Assembly (NCBI GenBank): GCA_018302235.1
Contig: JAGVZW010000009.1
Location: 1 to 42,713 of the forward strand
Direction of reading: 5' to 3'
Length of the DNA: 42,713 bases
From: Candidatus Woesearchaeota archaeon
GTDB taxonomy: Archaea; Nanobdellota; Nanobdellia; SCGC-AAA011-G17; GW2011-AR18
Shown: positions 1 through 8,636 of the stretch, piece after piece
Layout: every line of letters begins with the position of its first letter
Numbering within the stretch: position 1 is the first letter of the stretch
Made by a program: the position numbers and the translations under genes
The notes under the pieces: model-generated
Databases searched by the model: none
What the model saw: the letters and a program-made list of their open reading frames with translations, nothing else
What the model was told of the DNA's origin: nothing

Positions 1-679
1 GATTCATAGGAAGCTCATCACAATCCAAGGAGAGACCAAATGGAGTACTCCTAAAATTAGCGACCATAGCAAATTTCGGAGGCGAATACTTAAGATTCCC
101 ACGCTTTTGTGCTATTACAGGTAAACCTTGTTTCGTGTGTCTGTATATTAGATCAATTAAACTTATTTCTCGAGTTTTACCTAAATAGAATCCCAATGGT
201 TCTGTTCTGAAAGGAGTTAATCTTTCATTTGTGTATAAATGATCGGTTTGTCTTTCTAAACCCCCTTCTTCATTTGGTAAGTACATTTCATCTAACCATT
301 CTTCTCTCTTGGGTGTTTGCATTATTACACGCCCATTAATCTTATCTTTCTCTAAATATATTATTTTTGAGCTTTCTCTTCTCAGTCCTGCTATTTCTAT
401 AAAAAGTTCTTTACATCTTTGTAGTGGAACTATTGAATTGTCTGCATATAACGCGTTTTCTTCATGAAGTAATTTTAATAAGTCTAAAAATTCAGATAGA
501 TTTGGCATTCCTGCATGCTCTTTTGTTGATTTTTGGTGTGTTATCCACCAATTTTCATCTGAAAAGAATGTATCTATTGAAATAATTAGATTTAAATCAG
601 GAAGCAAGATGTATTCTTTTGGATTTAAATTGTCAGGAACTTTTATTCTTTCTCTGTATTCCTCTGAAGAAATTATCAT
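1..679 (-). CDS. hypothetical protein, partial (runs off the left edge)
   Basis: Continuous open frame on the minus strand from ATG at 679 (MIISSEEYRERIKVPDNLNPKEYILLPDLN...) to the window edge; absent from the ORF track, no family recognised. Confidence 0.6.
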   Translation of the reverse strand, partial: MIISSEEYRERIKVPDNLNPKEYILLPDLNLIISIDTFFSDENWWITHQKSTKEHAGMPNLSEFLDLLKLLHEENALYADNSIVPLQRCKELFIEIAGLRRESSKIIYLEKDKINGRVIMQTPKREEWLDEMYLPNEEGGLERQTDHLYTNERLTPFRTEPLGFYLGKTREISLIDLIYRHTKQGLPVIAQKRGNLKYSPPKFAMVANFRSTPFGLSLDCDELPMN

Positions 680-747
680 GATTTTATTTTTTTAGTTTTC
701 TTTATATATTTTTACTATAGTCTGAACTATATCTTATAAAATCTATC

Positions 748-2379
748 TTAAAATTTTAATTTATTTAAAGTATTTATAACATTCTTTTTTTCACACCAAC
801 CACGTCTAGCTTGAAATATACCAAATCTCATAAAATTCATATTATCTTGAGAATGAGCATCTGTATTGATAGCTAATCTTACTTTATGTTCAATTGCTTT
901 TTTTATTAAAGAATCATCCAAATCTACTCTATCTGGAAATGAATTTACTTCCACTACTACATTATTTGAATAAGCCTTATCAAATATCTTATCAAAATCT
1001 AAATCATAACCTCTTCTTTTATTAAGTAAACGACCAGTTAAATGCCCAAGAATCTTTACTTTTTCATTATCCATAGCTAATAATATTCGCTTGGTTTGTT
1101 TTTCTTTATCATTCGAAAAACCTGCATGAATTGATCCAATCATATAATCTACATCTAAATTATTAAGTGCATCAATAGAACCATTTGCTTTAATATTTGC
1201 TTCTATTCCATGGAAAATATTAAAATTTAATTTATTAATTTCTTTTTTTTGATTATTGAATCTTTTTATGTCCATACTATTTGCAATCTTTAACGAACCA
1301 AAATGATCTGTAATTCCAATATATTTGTATTTTAAAAATCTAGCTTTTTCAACCATTTCTTTTATTGAATCTTCACCATCAGAATAATTTGTATGGATAT
1401 GTAAATCACCCTTTATATCCTCTAATCTTATTAAGGAAGGTTGTTTCTCAAATTCTCCCCTATCTTCTCTTAGTTCTGGTTCAATATAGGGTAAAGATAA
1501 TTTGTTATAAATCTCTTTTTCTGTCTTTGATGCAATTAGTTTGTTATTTTTAAATAATCCATATTCTGATAATCTACATCCTTTTTTTATTGCTATTTTT
1601 CTTAGATGAATGTTATGTAATTTGCTGCCAGTAAAATATTGCAAAGCTGCTCCAAAAGACTCTTCCTTTATAACCCTTAGATCTATTTGCAAATCATTTT
1701 CTAAAATTATAGAAGACTTTGTCATTCCCTTTGCTAATATTTTTTTAGAATCTTTTGTGAAAAAATCCATTACTTTTGATGGTTGATTTGAAGCCACTAG
1801 AATATCTAAATCATTAACTATTTCTTTCCTTCTTCTAAAAGAGCCTGTTATTTCAGCTTTTAAGATAAAATTTTGTTTTTCTAGATTGTGTTTTATTTTT
1901 AAAGCATCTTCCCATATAAAACCTAATAAAAAACCTTTTGTTTTTTTTCTTGCGAAATCAATACTTTCTTCTAAGTTTTTTTCTGTTTTTTCTCCAATTA
2001 ATTCTTTTATTTTATGTTGTCTTATTACTTTTTTTAAATCTTGAATATTTCTTACTTTATATTTTTTATATAATAATTGAATCCTTTTAGGACCTAAACC
2101 AGGTATATTATTTAGAGATTCTATATCTATAGGCGTTTGTTTTTTTAATCTTTCATAATATGTTAATCTTCCAGTTTTTATTATCTCAATAATTTTTTTT
2201 TCTAAATGTCTCCCCACCCCTAGAATTGATTTTAAGTCTTTTATTGATTCTATATCCTCACTTAATGATTCTATTGATAAAGCTGCCCTTCTATAAGCCC
2301 TTGGCTTAAATGAAACACCTTGTAAATCTAAAAGATCAGCTATATTATAAAATATCTTAGCTATTAATCTATTCTTCAT
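748..2379 (-). CDS. polX: DNA polymerase X family protein with C-terminal PHP domain
   Basis: HhH motifs (LKSILGVGRHLEKKI, LNNIPGLGPKRIQLLYKKY), GSFRRRKEIVNDLDILV nucleotidyltransferase motif, PHP motifs (DLHIHTNYSDG, GITDH, NTDAHS). Start moved from the track's TTG at 2394 to ATG at 2379, preceded by AGGAG. Confidence 0.95.
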   Translation of the reverse strand: MKNRLIAKIFYNIADLLDLQGVSFKPRAYRRAALSIESLSEDIESIKDLKSILGVGRHLEKKIIEIIKTGRLTYYERLKKQTPIDIESLNNIPGLGPKRIQLLYKKYKVRNIQDLKKVIRQHKIKELIGEKTEKNLEESIDFARKKTKGFLLGFIWEDALKIKHNLEKQNFILKAEITGSFRRRKEIVNDLDILVASNQPSKVMDFFTKDSKKILAKGMTKSSIILENDLQIDLRVIKEESFGAALQYFTGSKLHNIHLRKIAIKKGCRLSEYGLFKNNKLIASKTEKEIYNKLSLPYIEPELREDRGEFEKQPSLIRLEDIKGDLHIHTNYSDGEDSIKEMVEKARFLKYKYIGITDHFGSLKIANSMDIKRFNNQKKEINKLNFNIFHGIEANIKANGSIDALNNLDVDYMIGSIHAGFSNDKEKQTKRILLAMDNEKVKILGHLTGRLLNKRRGYDLDFDKIFDKAYSNNVVVEVNSFPDRVDLDDSLIKKAIEHKVRLAINTDAHSQDNMNFMRFGIFQARRGWCEKKNVINTLNKLKF

Positions 2380-2386
2380 ATTTCTC

Positions 2387-2432
2387 CTAAGCAAGGAAAT
2401 TCAGCCCGTCAGGACTTGAAGGGATTGCTTAG
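2387..2432 (-). promoter_or_regulatory. candidate structured 5' leader of polX
   Basis: Minus-strand CTAAGCAA-TCCC-TTCA-A-GTCC-TGAC-GGGC-TGAA-TTTCC-TTGCTTAG: 8-bp outer stem, 4+4-bp inner hairpin; the 3' strand overlaps the AGGAG Shine-Dalgarno. Confidence 0.5.
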
Positions 2433-2536
2433 TTATTATATTCTTCTAATTTTTAATAAAGATTCTCATTAAAAAAACATTCACCTAAGAAAAATAGATC
2501 TCATTAGTTTAAATATAAATTTAAATCTTCATTCTT

Positions 2537-4459
2537 GTGAAAAAAACTTTTTTAGATCAAACTAAAGAAACCCTAGCAGACAAGCCATACTTAGGTCTTC
2601 CTCTTGGAATAATGGCTACATCTGAATTATTAAGAGAAAAATTTTCTGATCCGTTAATGCAATTAAGTTGCACTGGTCTTGGAGGATTTTATATCTATCA
2701 CATATTGAAAACATTAACTAGAGCTGATGAAAATGCTATTGTGCAAACAAGAGGAAAACATAAAATTTTAAACTGGATGGTTGACAATTACAATTTTACT
2801 GCCTTAGGGGCAAGCAGTGTTATTGGCTGTTTATGGAGTGGAATAGATGATAGCCTCAGTGCATTTTTCCAGGGCGCAGGATATAGCAGTCTTGCCTTCA
2901 GTGTAGCAGGAAATTTATTAAAAGAATCAATTAACACTAAAAGAGAAAACAGTTTATCTATAAGGAAAGATATAATACCCCTAGGATTAGCATTAGGCTA
3001 TTGTATAAGCCAACTAGAATATGAAATAAACAAAGGAGTAGAATTAACTGAATATGTTGCATTGCATCAAAACAAAACAGACATCAGTAGCTCTCTAACA
3101 CCAGTACTAACAATGGCATCTTCTGTTGCCTTATTAAAAAGTACAGGAATATACATTGGAGCAAATTTTTTTTGTAGTTTAATACCAAATATCACAAAAA
3201 GAGGATATTACTTTTTAAAAGACAAGTTTTCAAGCTTAGAAAATAAAGTCAGAATCAAAGAAAAATTAACTATTGAATCATACGGCACACAAAGAATATA
3301 TGATTTACTAGACCTAACAAAATTATATGCAGAAGAAGAAAAAAAGAGAGAAACTTACATCTCTATTTTAGGCAACATTGAGCAAAGACACGAAGAAAAT
3401 GATTCCAGTGATTTTTGGTTAAGAAGACCAAGAAAAATTATCAGTAGTTTAGGAAAAAATGATCTAGAAGGAAAATTAAAAAAAGCCATAATAGACCTAA
3501 ACGAGAAGAAACCAAGAGCAATCCCTAGATTTAGAGAATTAGCCAAAGAAAATGAATTTTATGAATATCTACTAGCAAAAGCCCTGCTCATAATGAAAGA
3601 TGAAGAAGGATACCAAATAAGAGAGAAGATTGTCAGAGAAAGAATTGATGATCAAGATATAGTTACTCTCTCTGAAACAACTAATAAAGTTATTTTATTT
3701 CAAGGCGGTTTTTTAGGTGGTGGTGTGGTTGGAAAGATAGGAGAAAAAGATAAATTAGAAAAAGAAATGCAGAGAAATGAGAGATTTAGAGAATATTTAG
3801 CTAGAAGAAAAGATCTAGAAGTACCTCATTCTATTGGAATCTTTCCATTTAAAGATAAATGGATTTACATAATGGATCTATGCTTGGGTAGAGAATTTTA
3901 TTCTATGGATTTTATAAAATTATTAGATATGTTATTAATTCTAGAATTAAAAGAAGGAATAAAATATGAACAAAAAGATTATTTAGAGAAAATATATTCA
4001 AGAATATCTTTACTAGATAAAGAAGCAGCTGACTTATTTGTAGCTGGTTTAAGAGATAAAATCGTTTATCTTAATGAAATTCCTCATGTCTTAGATTTAG
4101 ATGCTCATGTTGATAATTTTCTTGAAGATAAGTTTAGAGTGCTAAAGGTAGATAACGAAGAGAGAGGCTACACCCCCTGTACAAACGAAACTGCTAATCT
4201 AATAAATAAACATCAACTAAATATAACTAAGTTAAAAAGATTATTAAAATACCAAGCAAGAAGATTAAATTGTTCTTATGAAGCACTTGAAAAAGCAATT
4301 CCAATCTCTCTAACAGTAAGAACCTTGGATTCCTTTTTGCATGAAAATAGAAGAAAAGATCATGAATTAAATCTATTAAGAATAAATAACATTCAAGAAA
4401 TAACAGATGATAAAAAAATAAACAAAGGTCTAATCAGGTTGATTAATAGCTGCCAGTGA
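2537..4459 (+). CDS. membrane protein with C-terminal APH/protein-kinase-like domain
   Basis: Hydrophobic N-terminal segments; C-terminal VVGKIG, IYIMDLCLGREF hinge-like, HVLDLDAHVDNFL catalytic-loop-like, VLKVDNE. Confidence 0.6.
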   Translation: MKKTFLDQTKETLADKPYLGLPLGIMATSELLREKFSDPLMQLSCTGLGGFYIYHILKTLTRADENAIVQTRGKHKILNWMVDNYNFTALGASSVIGCLWSGIDDSLSAFFQGAGYSSLAFSVAGNLLKESINTKRENSLSIRKDIIPLGLALGYCISQLEYEINKGVELTEYVALHQNKTDISSSLTPVLTMASSVALLKSTGIYIGANFFCSLIPNITKRGYYFLKDKFSSLENKVRIKEKLTIESYGTQRIYDLLDLTKLYAEEEKKRETYISILGNIEQRHEENDSSDFWLRRPRKIISSLGKNDLEGKLKKAIIDLNEKKPRAIPRFRELAKENEFYEYLLAKALLIMKDEEGYQIREKIVRERIDDQDIVTLSETTNKVILFQGGFLGGGVVGKIGEKDKLEKEMQRNERFREYLARRKDLEVPHSIGIFPFKDKWIYIMDLCLGREFYSMDFIKLLDMLLILELKEGIKYEQKDYLEKIYSRISLLDKEAADLFVAGLRDKIVYLNEIPHVLDLDAHVDNFLEDKFRVLKVDNEERGYTPCTNETANLINKHQLNITKLKRLLKYQARRLNCSYEALEKAIPISLTVRTLDSFLHENRRKDHELNLLRINNIQEITDDKKINKGLIRLINSCQ

Positions 4460-5347
4460 TGTAGAAAAATCAGAACATCTATTTACAATATTTAGAAGAT
4501 GAAGGCTTAAATAATTATCCTCTTTTACTGTCAAAAAAATATAGTTCCTTATCCTTAATTCAAGTTCTAATTTTATTCTACTCAACTCATTCAATTTAGT
4601 TATATCAAAATTATAAACTAAATTATAAAATCTTTCAAATAAATTATTTGTTTCCTCAAATATAACTAATGATTCATCTCTGAACCTTGGATTTTTATCC
4701 ATAAAAAATTCACAAATATAACGGTACTCATCAGCAATCTTCTCTAAGTTCCATGAAATTACATAATTAAGATGATTTATTTCATTTTTAAAGGGTAATT
4801 TTTTATTAATAATTCTTTGACAAAAATTTGTAAGTTGATTATTTATCTTTTCTTCTTCTTTTATTTCTCTAAGTCTTTTATAATCTTTTGATTTTAACAC
4901 CTCCAACATACTCTTTCCCATAGATAGAGTTACAAGAAATGCTCTCCTTAAAACAGGTTTATATTCGTCAGGTAACTCCTGAGCTATTGATTTTATTACT
5001 AATTTCTTTGTCGTTTGCTCCATTATAGCATAACCCAAAAAAGAATTTTTTAATAAAAATTGTATATAGTTTAACTGATCTCCTGAGTAATAAAGATTTA
5101 CTTCATCATAACCCTTTTTATATAAAGCAGATAAAGACCAATTAATAGCCCTTTCACTCATTTCTTTTATATCAATCTCTGTGGTCTTTAGCTCTGATTT
5201 TAGCTCTGAAGATTGAATAGTTATCTTATTTCCTTCCTCCAAAACATTTAATTCATCACCCTTTTTTACGCTATTTAATTTTACCCATTTTGATGGCAAC
5301 GATACTACTAATGTCTTGCCTGCAAGTTGAATTACATTTCTTTTCAT
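4430..5347 (-). CDS. PhoU-domain protein with N-terminal SpoVT/AbrB domain
   Basis: MKRNVIQLAGKTLVVSLPSKWVKLNSVKKGDELNVLEEGNKITIQS swapped-hairpin domain followed by helical PhoU-like region. Confidence 0.85.
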   Translation of the reverse strand: MKRNVIQLAGKTLVVSLPSKWVKLNSVKKGDELNVLEEGNKITIQSSELKSELKTTEIDIKEMSERAINWSLSALYKKGYDEVNLYYSGDQLNYIQFLLKNSFLGYAIMEQTTKKLVIKSIAQELPDEYKPVLRRAFLVTLSMGKSMLEVLKSKDYKRLREIKEEEKINNQLTNFCQRIINKKLPFKNEINHLNYVISWNLEKIADEYRYICEFFMDKNPRFRDESLVIFEETNNLFERFYNLVYNFDITKLNELSRIKLELELRIRNYIFLTVKEDNYLSLHLLNIVNRCSDFSTSLAAINQPD

Positions 5348-5452
5348 AAAAATATATAATATAGTATAATTTATATAATTTTTTATAAGTTATATACTAA
5401 CTTAAGACTTCTAAGAACCAAAGCTATATATCAAAGAATACATATTAAATGA

Positions 5453-5905
5453 ATGATCCTAAAAGAAAAAGAGGTTTTATTGTTAAAACAATTTAGAGTA
5501 AATGCTAGAATGAAATTAACCTCTATGAGCAGAAAAACAGGAATTCCTGTAACATCTATATTTGATAAAATAACAAATCTAGATAAAATAGGAATTATTA
5601 AAAAATATACCATACTTCTTGATTATGAATTAATAGGATTTGAAATTAAAGCTATCTTAATAATTAAGATTAATAAAAAACAAAAAACAGACTTAAAAGA
5701 GTTTTTATCACATCATCATTCTGTAAATAGTCTATATAGAATAAATAATGGCTTTGATTTTATCCTAGAGGTTATCTTTAAAAATATGAAGATAATGGAT
5801 GACTTCCTAGAAAAAATTGAAAAAAATTTTGATATCTTAAAACTTGAGATCCATTATATACTTGAGGAATTAAAAAGAGAAGATTTCAATTGTATTGATA
5901 TTTAG
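5453..5905 (+). CDS. Lrp/AsnC family transcriptional regulator
   Basis: N-terminal HTH (RMKLTSMSRKTGIPVTSIFDKITNLDKIGIIKKYTILLDYELIGF) plus RAM-like domain. Confidence 0.85.
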   Translation: MILKEKEVLLLKQFRVNARMKLTSMSRKTGIPVTSIFDKITNLDKIGIIKKYTILLDYELIGFEIKAILIIKINKKQKTDLKEFLSHHHSVNSLYRINNGFDFILEVIFKNMKIMDDFLEKIEKNFDILKLEIHYILEELKREDFNCIDI

Positions 5906-5952
5906 AGCTACTAGAAATATTTAAATACAAACTCCAGCTGTATTTTTGCATT

Positions 5953-6058
5953 GGGGCTATAGGGTAGTTTGGTCTATCCTTTCGGGTTTGGGTCTACAGA
6001 GTTATATACAATGATAGAAAAAGACCCGACGACCCCGGTTCAAATCCGGGTAGCCCCA
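5953..6058 (+). tRNA. tRNA-Pro(TGG) with ~31-nt intron after position 37 (about 5993-6023)
   Basis: Acceptor GGGGCTA/TAGCCCC, T8 A9, A14, G18G19, A21, anticodon stem TCGGG/CCCGA, T-arm CCCGG-TTCAAAT-CCGGG, discriminator A; loop TTTGGG...A once the insert is removed. Confidence 0.88.
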
Positions 6059-6098
6059 TAGTAAGATTTATAAATATAACGCAATAATGAACCTTATA

Positions 6099-6317
6099 AT
6101 GGGAAGAACAAAAAAGGTTGGCAGTGCTGGAAGATTTGGAGTAAGATACGGTTTAAGAATAAGAAAAAAAGTAAATGAAATAGAACAAAAACAAAAGAAA
6201 AAATATGAATGTTCTGCTTGCCATGCCCCTCGCGTCATAAGAATAGCTTCTGGAATCTGGCAATGTAAAAAATGTAATCATAAATTTGCAAACAAAGCAT
6301 ATTTTTTGGAGGAATAA
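6099..6317 (+). CDS. rpl37ae: 50S ribosomal protein L37Ae (eL43)
   Basis: MGRTKKVGSAGRFGVRYGLRIRKKV...CSACHAPRVIRIASGIWQCKKCNHKFANKAY zinc ribbon; start at internal ATG 6099 preferred. Confidence 0.95.
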   Translation: MGRTKKVGSAGRFGVRYGLRIRKKVNEIEQKQKKKYECSACHAPRVIRIASGIWQCKKCNHKFANKAYFLEE

Positions 6318-6455
6318 ATGGCTATCTATGAGTGTTTAGGATGCAAAAGAAGCATAGAATCTGAAAACGTGAAAAGAAGAGTTAGATGTCAGTATTGTGG
6401 CTCTAAATTATTACTGAAGCCAAGAATCATAGCCACTAATATAGAGGCAATATGA
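6318..6455 (+). CDS. rpoP: DNA-directed RNA polymerase subunit P (Rpo12)
   Basis: 45-aa ORF missing from the track: MAIYECLGCKRSIESENVKRRVRCQYCGSKLLLKPRIIATNIEAI; ATGA overlap with the next gene. Confidence 0.92.
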   Translation: MAIYECLGCKRSIESENVKRRVRCQYCGSKLLLKPRIIATNIEAI

Positions 6456-6766
6456 ACACTGACAAAAAAATAAATCAACTGCAACAACTAGAACAAAATA
6501 TTAGCAACATTTCATTTCAAAAACAAAATTTTCAGTCTCAGCTAACTGAAGTAGAATCTGCTATAAATGAATTGGAACATAGTAATAGTAATGTATATAA
6601 AATAATAGGCCAAATAATGGTTAATGCAGAAAAAGATGCCTTAAAACAGGAATTAAACGAAAAAAAAGAAATAATTAATTTAAGAATAAAAACACTGGAA
6701 AAACAAGAAGATCAAATCAAAGAAAAAGCCAGAATATTACAAGAAGATGTTATTAAGGAAATATAA
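6452..6766 (+). CDS. pfdB: prefoldin subunit beta
   Basis: Coiled-coil LEQNISNISFQKQNFQSQLTEVESAINEL...VYKIIGQIMV...LEKQEDQIKEKARILQED. Confidence 0.9.
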   Translation: MNTDKKINQLQQLEQNISNISFQKQNFQSQLTEVESAINELEHSNSNVYKIIGQIMVNAEKDALKQELNEKKEIINLRIKTLEKQEDQIKEKARILQEDVIKEI

Positions 6767-6768
6767 AA

Positions 6769-7011
6769 ATGAATGAATTCAAAGATATAATTAATGACCT
6801 AGAAAGCATAGAAAATGATCTTTCTATACCAAAAAATGCAAGATTAAAAATAAGAAAAACTATAGAAATTCTTTCAACAAATGAAAAAAATATCAATCTA
6901 ACTATAGATAGATCCTTAGAAGAATTAAATGAAATAGCAGATGACGCCAATATACCCCAATATACAAAAATGCAAATATGGAATATAGTAAGTCAATTAG
7001 AGAGCAGATGA
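6769..7011 (+). CDS. UPF0147 family protein
   Basis: IINDLESIENDLSIPKNARLKIRKTIEIL...EELNEIADDANIPQYTKMQIWNIVSQLE. Confidence 0.85.
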   Translation: MNEFKDIINDLESIENDLSIPKNARLKIRKTIEILSTNEKNINLTIDRSLEELNEIADDANIPQYTKMQIWNIVSQLESR

Positions 7012-7062
7012 TATTTCTAAAAATAAGAATATTTATAAACTAAAACATTAGAAGAATAATTC

Positions 7063-7452
7063 ATGTTTGAAAACCTAAAAAAAAGATTTAAAGCAGTAGA
7101 AGAAAAACCACTGGATTACAACGAAATGTCAGAGGATTATGTAGAAATTAATCCTGAACAAATAAAAGGTGGGCCAAAGCAAAAAGTGATTGTAAGACCC
7201 TTTATTGTTGGTGATTTTATGGACATAAAACCTGCATTAGATGCTATTAGAGAAGGATATACTATTGCTTTAATTAACATAAGACCTATTAAAGAAAAAG
7301 ATTTAGTAGAATTAAAAAGAGCTGTTGCAAAATTAAAAAAAACAGCAGAAGCAATTGAAGGAGATATTGCAGGTTTTGGCGAAGATTGGATTGTCGTGAC
7401 ACCAAATTTTGCTCAGGTACATAGAGAGAGTTCAGAAGCTGGAGAAAGCTAA
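7063..7452 (+). CDS. sepF: archaeal cell division protein SepF
   Basis: KVIVRPFIVGDFMDIKPALDAIREGYTIALINIRPIKEKDLVELKRAVAKLKKTAEAIEGDIAGFGEDWIVVTP. Confidence 0.88.
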   Translation: MFENLKKRFKAVEEKPLDYNEMSEDYVEINPEQIKGGPKQKVIVRPFIVGDFMDIKPALDAIREGYTIALINIRPIKEKDLVELKRAVAKLKKTAEAIEGDIAGFGEDWIVVTPNFAQVHRESSEAGES

Positions 7453-7469
7453 TAAGTAATCCTTTCAAA

Positions 7470-8567
7470 ATGAAAGTTACACCATGGGATGTTTCAGGAG
7501 AAATTGATTATAACAAATTAGTAAAAGATTTTGGTGCAACACTGATTGATGAAAAAATTAAAAAGCGACTAAAAACCCCCTTATTAAAAAGAGGAAATTA
7601 TTTTTCTCATAGAGATTTTGACAAATGGTTAGAAGCATATGACAAAAAAAAAATAATATCTGTGATAACAGGAAGAGGTCCAAGCGAAAAAATGCATTTA
7701 GGCCACTTAATCCCATTCCTAGCAGCTAAATCCCTACAAGAAGAATTTAACTGTAAAGTATTTATACCAATATCTGACGATGAAAAATTCTTTGTAAAAG
7801 AAGACTTAAACTTTAATAAAGTATTAGAATATTCTAAAGAAAATATATTAGACATAATCGCATTAGGTTTCAAAGTAAATGAAACATTTATTTTTGAAGA
7901 CTTTATTTATACAGATATTTACAAATATGCTGCACAAATTGCTAAACGAATAACATATTCTACTGCAAAGGCCACTTTTGGTTTAAAAACAGAGAATAAC
8001 ATAGGCTGGAGTTTTTATCCTGCAATACAAATAGCACATATTCTATTTCCCCAATTCTATCTAGGCAAACACATCTCTGTTGTTCCGGTTGGTATTGATC
8101 AAGACCCTTTCATTAAATTAGCAAGAGATATTGCTACTCACAAAGACTTTAAACTAGAGAAACCAGCTGCTTTACACGCTAAGTTTATTCCATCCTTATT
8201 TGGAAATATAAAAATGTCATCTTCAGGCGAAGGGGTAATATTCTTAACAGACTCACCATCTGAAGTTAAAAGAAAAATAAATAAATATGCTTTTTCAGGT
8301 GGCCAATCAACAATCAAAGAACATAGAAAAAAAGGAGGAAATCCAGATATAGATATCTCTTTTCAATACCTAAAGATATTTTTTGAACAAGATGACAAAA
8401 GATTAGAAAAAATCTATTATAATTACAAAAATGGTACATTACTATCTGGAGAACTAAAAATTATATTAATCGAAAAGATAAATGCATTTCTAGCAGAACA
8501 TCAAAAAAACAGAGAAGAAGCTAAAAGATCAATTGATAAATTCATTATTAAAAATAGCATACGATAG
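7470..8567 (+). CDS. trpS: tryptophanyl-tRNA synthetase
   Basis: Class I motifs: GRGPSEKMHLGHLIP (HIGH) and KMSSSGEG (KMSKS); archaeal/eukaryotic TrpRS layout. Confidence 0.93.
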   Translation: MKVTPWDVSGEIDYNKLVKDFGATLIDEKIKKRLKTPLLKRGNYFSHRDFDKWLEAYDKKKIISVITGRGPSEKMHLGHLIPFLAAKSLQEEFNCKVFIPISDDEKFFVKEDLNFNKVLEYSKENILDIIALGFKVNETFIFEDFIYTDIYKYAAQIAKRITYSTAKATFGLKTENNIGWSFYPAIQIAHILFPQFYLGKHISVVPVGIDQDPFIKLARDIATHKDFKLEKPAALHAKFIPSLFGNIKMSSSGEGVIFLTDSPSEVKRKINKYAFSGGQSTIKEHRKKGGNPDIDISFQYLKIFFEQDDKRLEKIYYNYKNGTLLSGELKIILIEKINAFLAEHQKNREEAKRSIDKFIIKNSIR

Positions 8568-8636
8568 ATTTATATATTTTATTTTGATAAAATTTATTTA
8601 TAAAAGGGATGATTCTAAATTTTAAGGAGGCATATC

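Noticed and set aside
1365-1553. 62-aa plus-strand ORF
   Set aside because: Lies antisense inside polX with no plausible start context or family.
2380-2394. TTG start for polX at 2394 given by the track
   Set aside because: It would sit inside the leader hairpin; ATG at 2379 has a good Shine-Dalgarno and gives the usual N-terminus.
2387-2432. Hammerhead ribozyme in the polX leader
   Set aside because: The core CTGANGA...GAAA is not present (CTGACGG instead).
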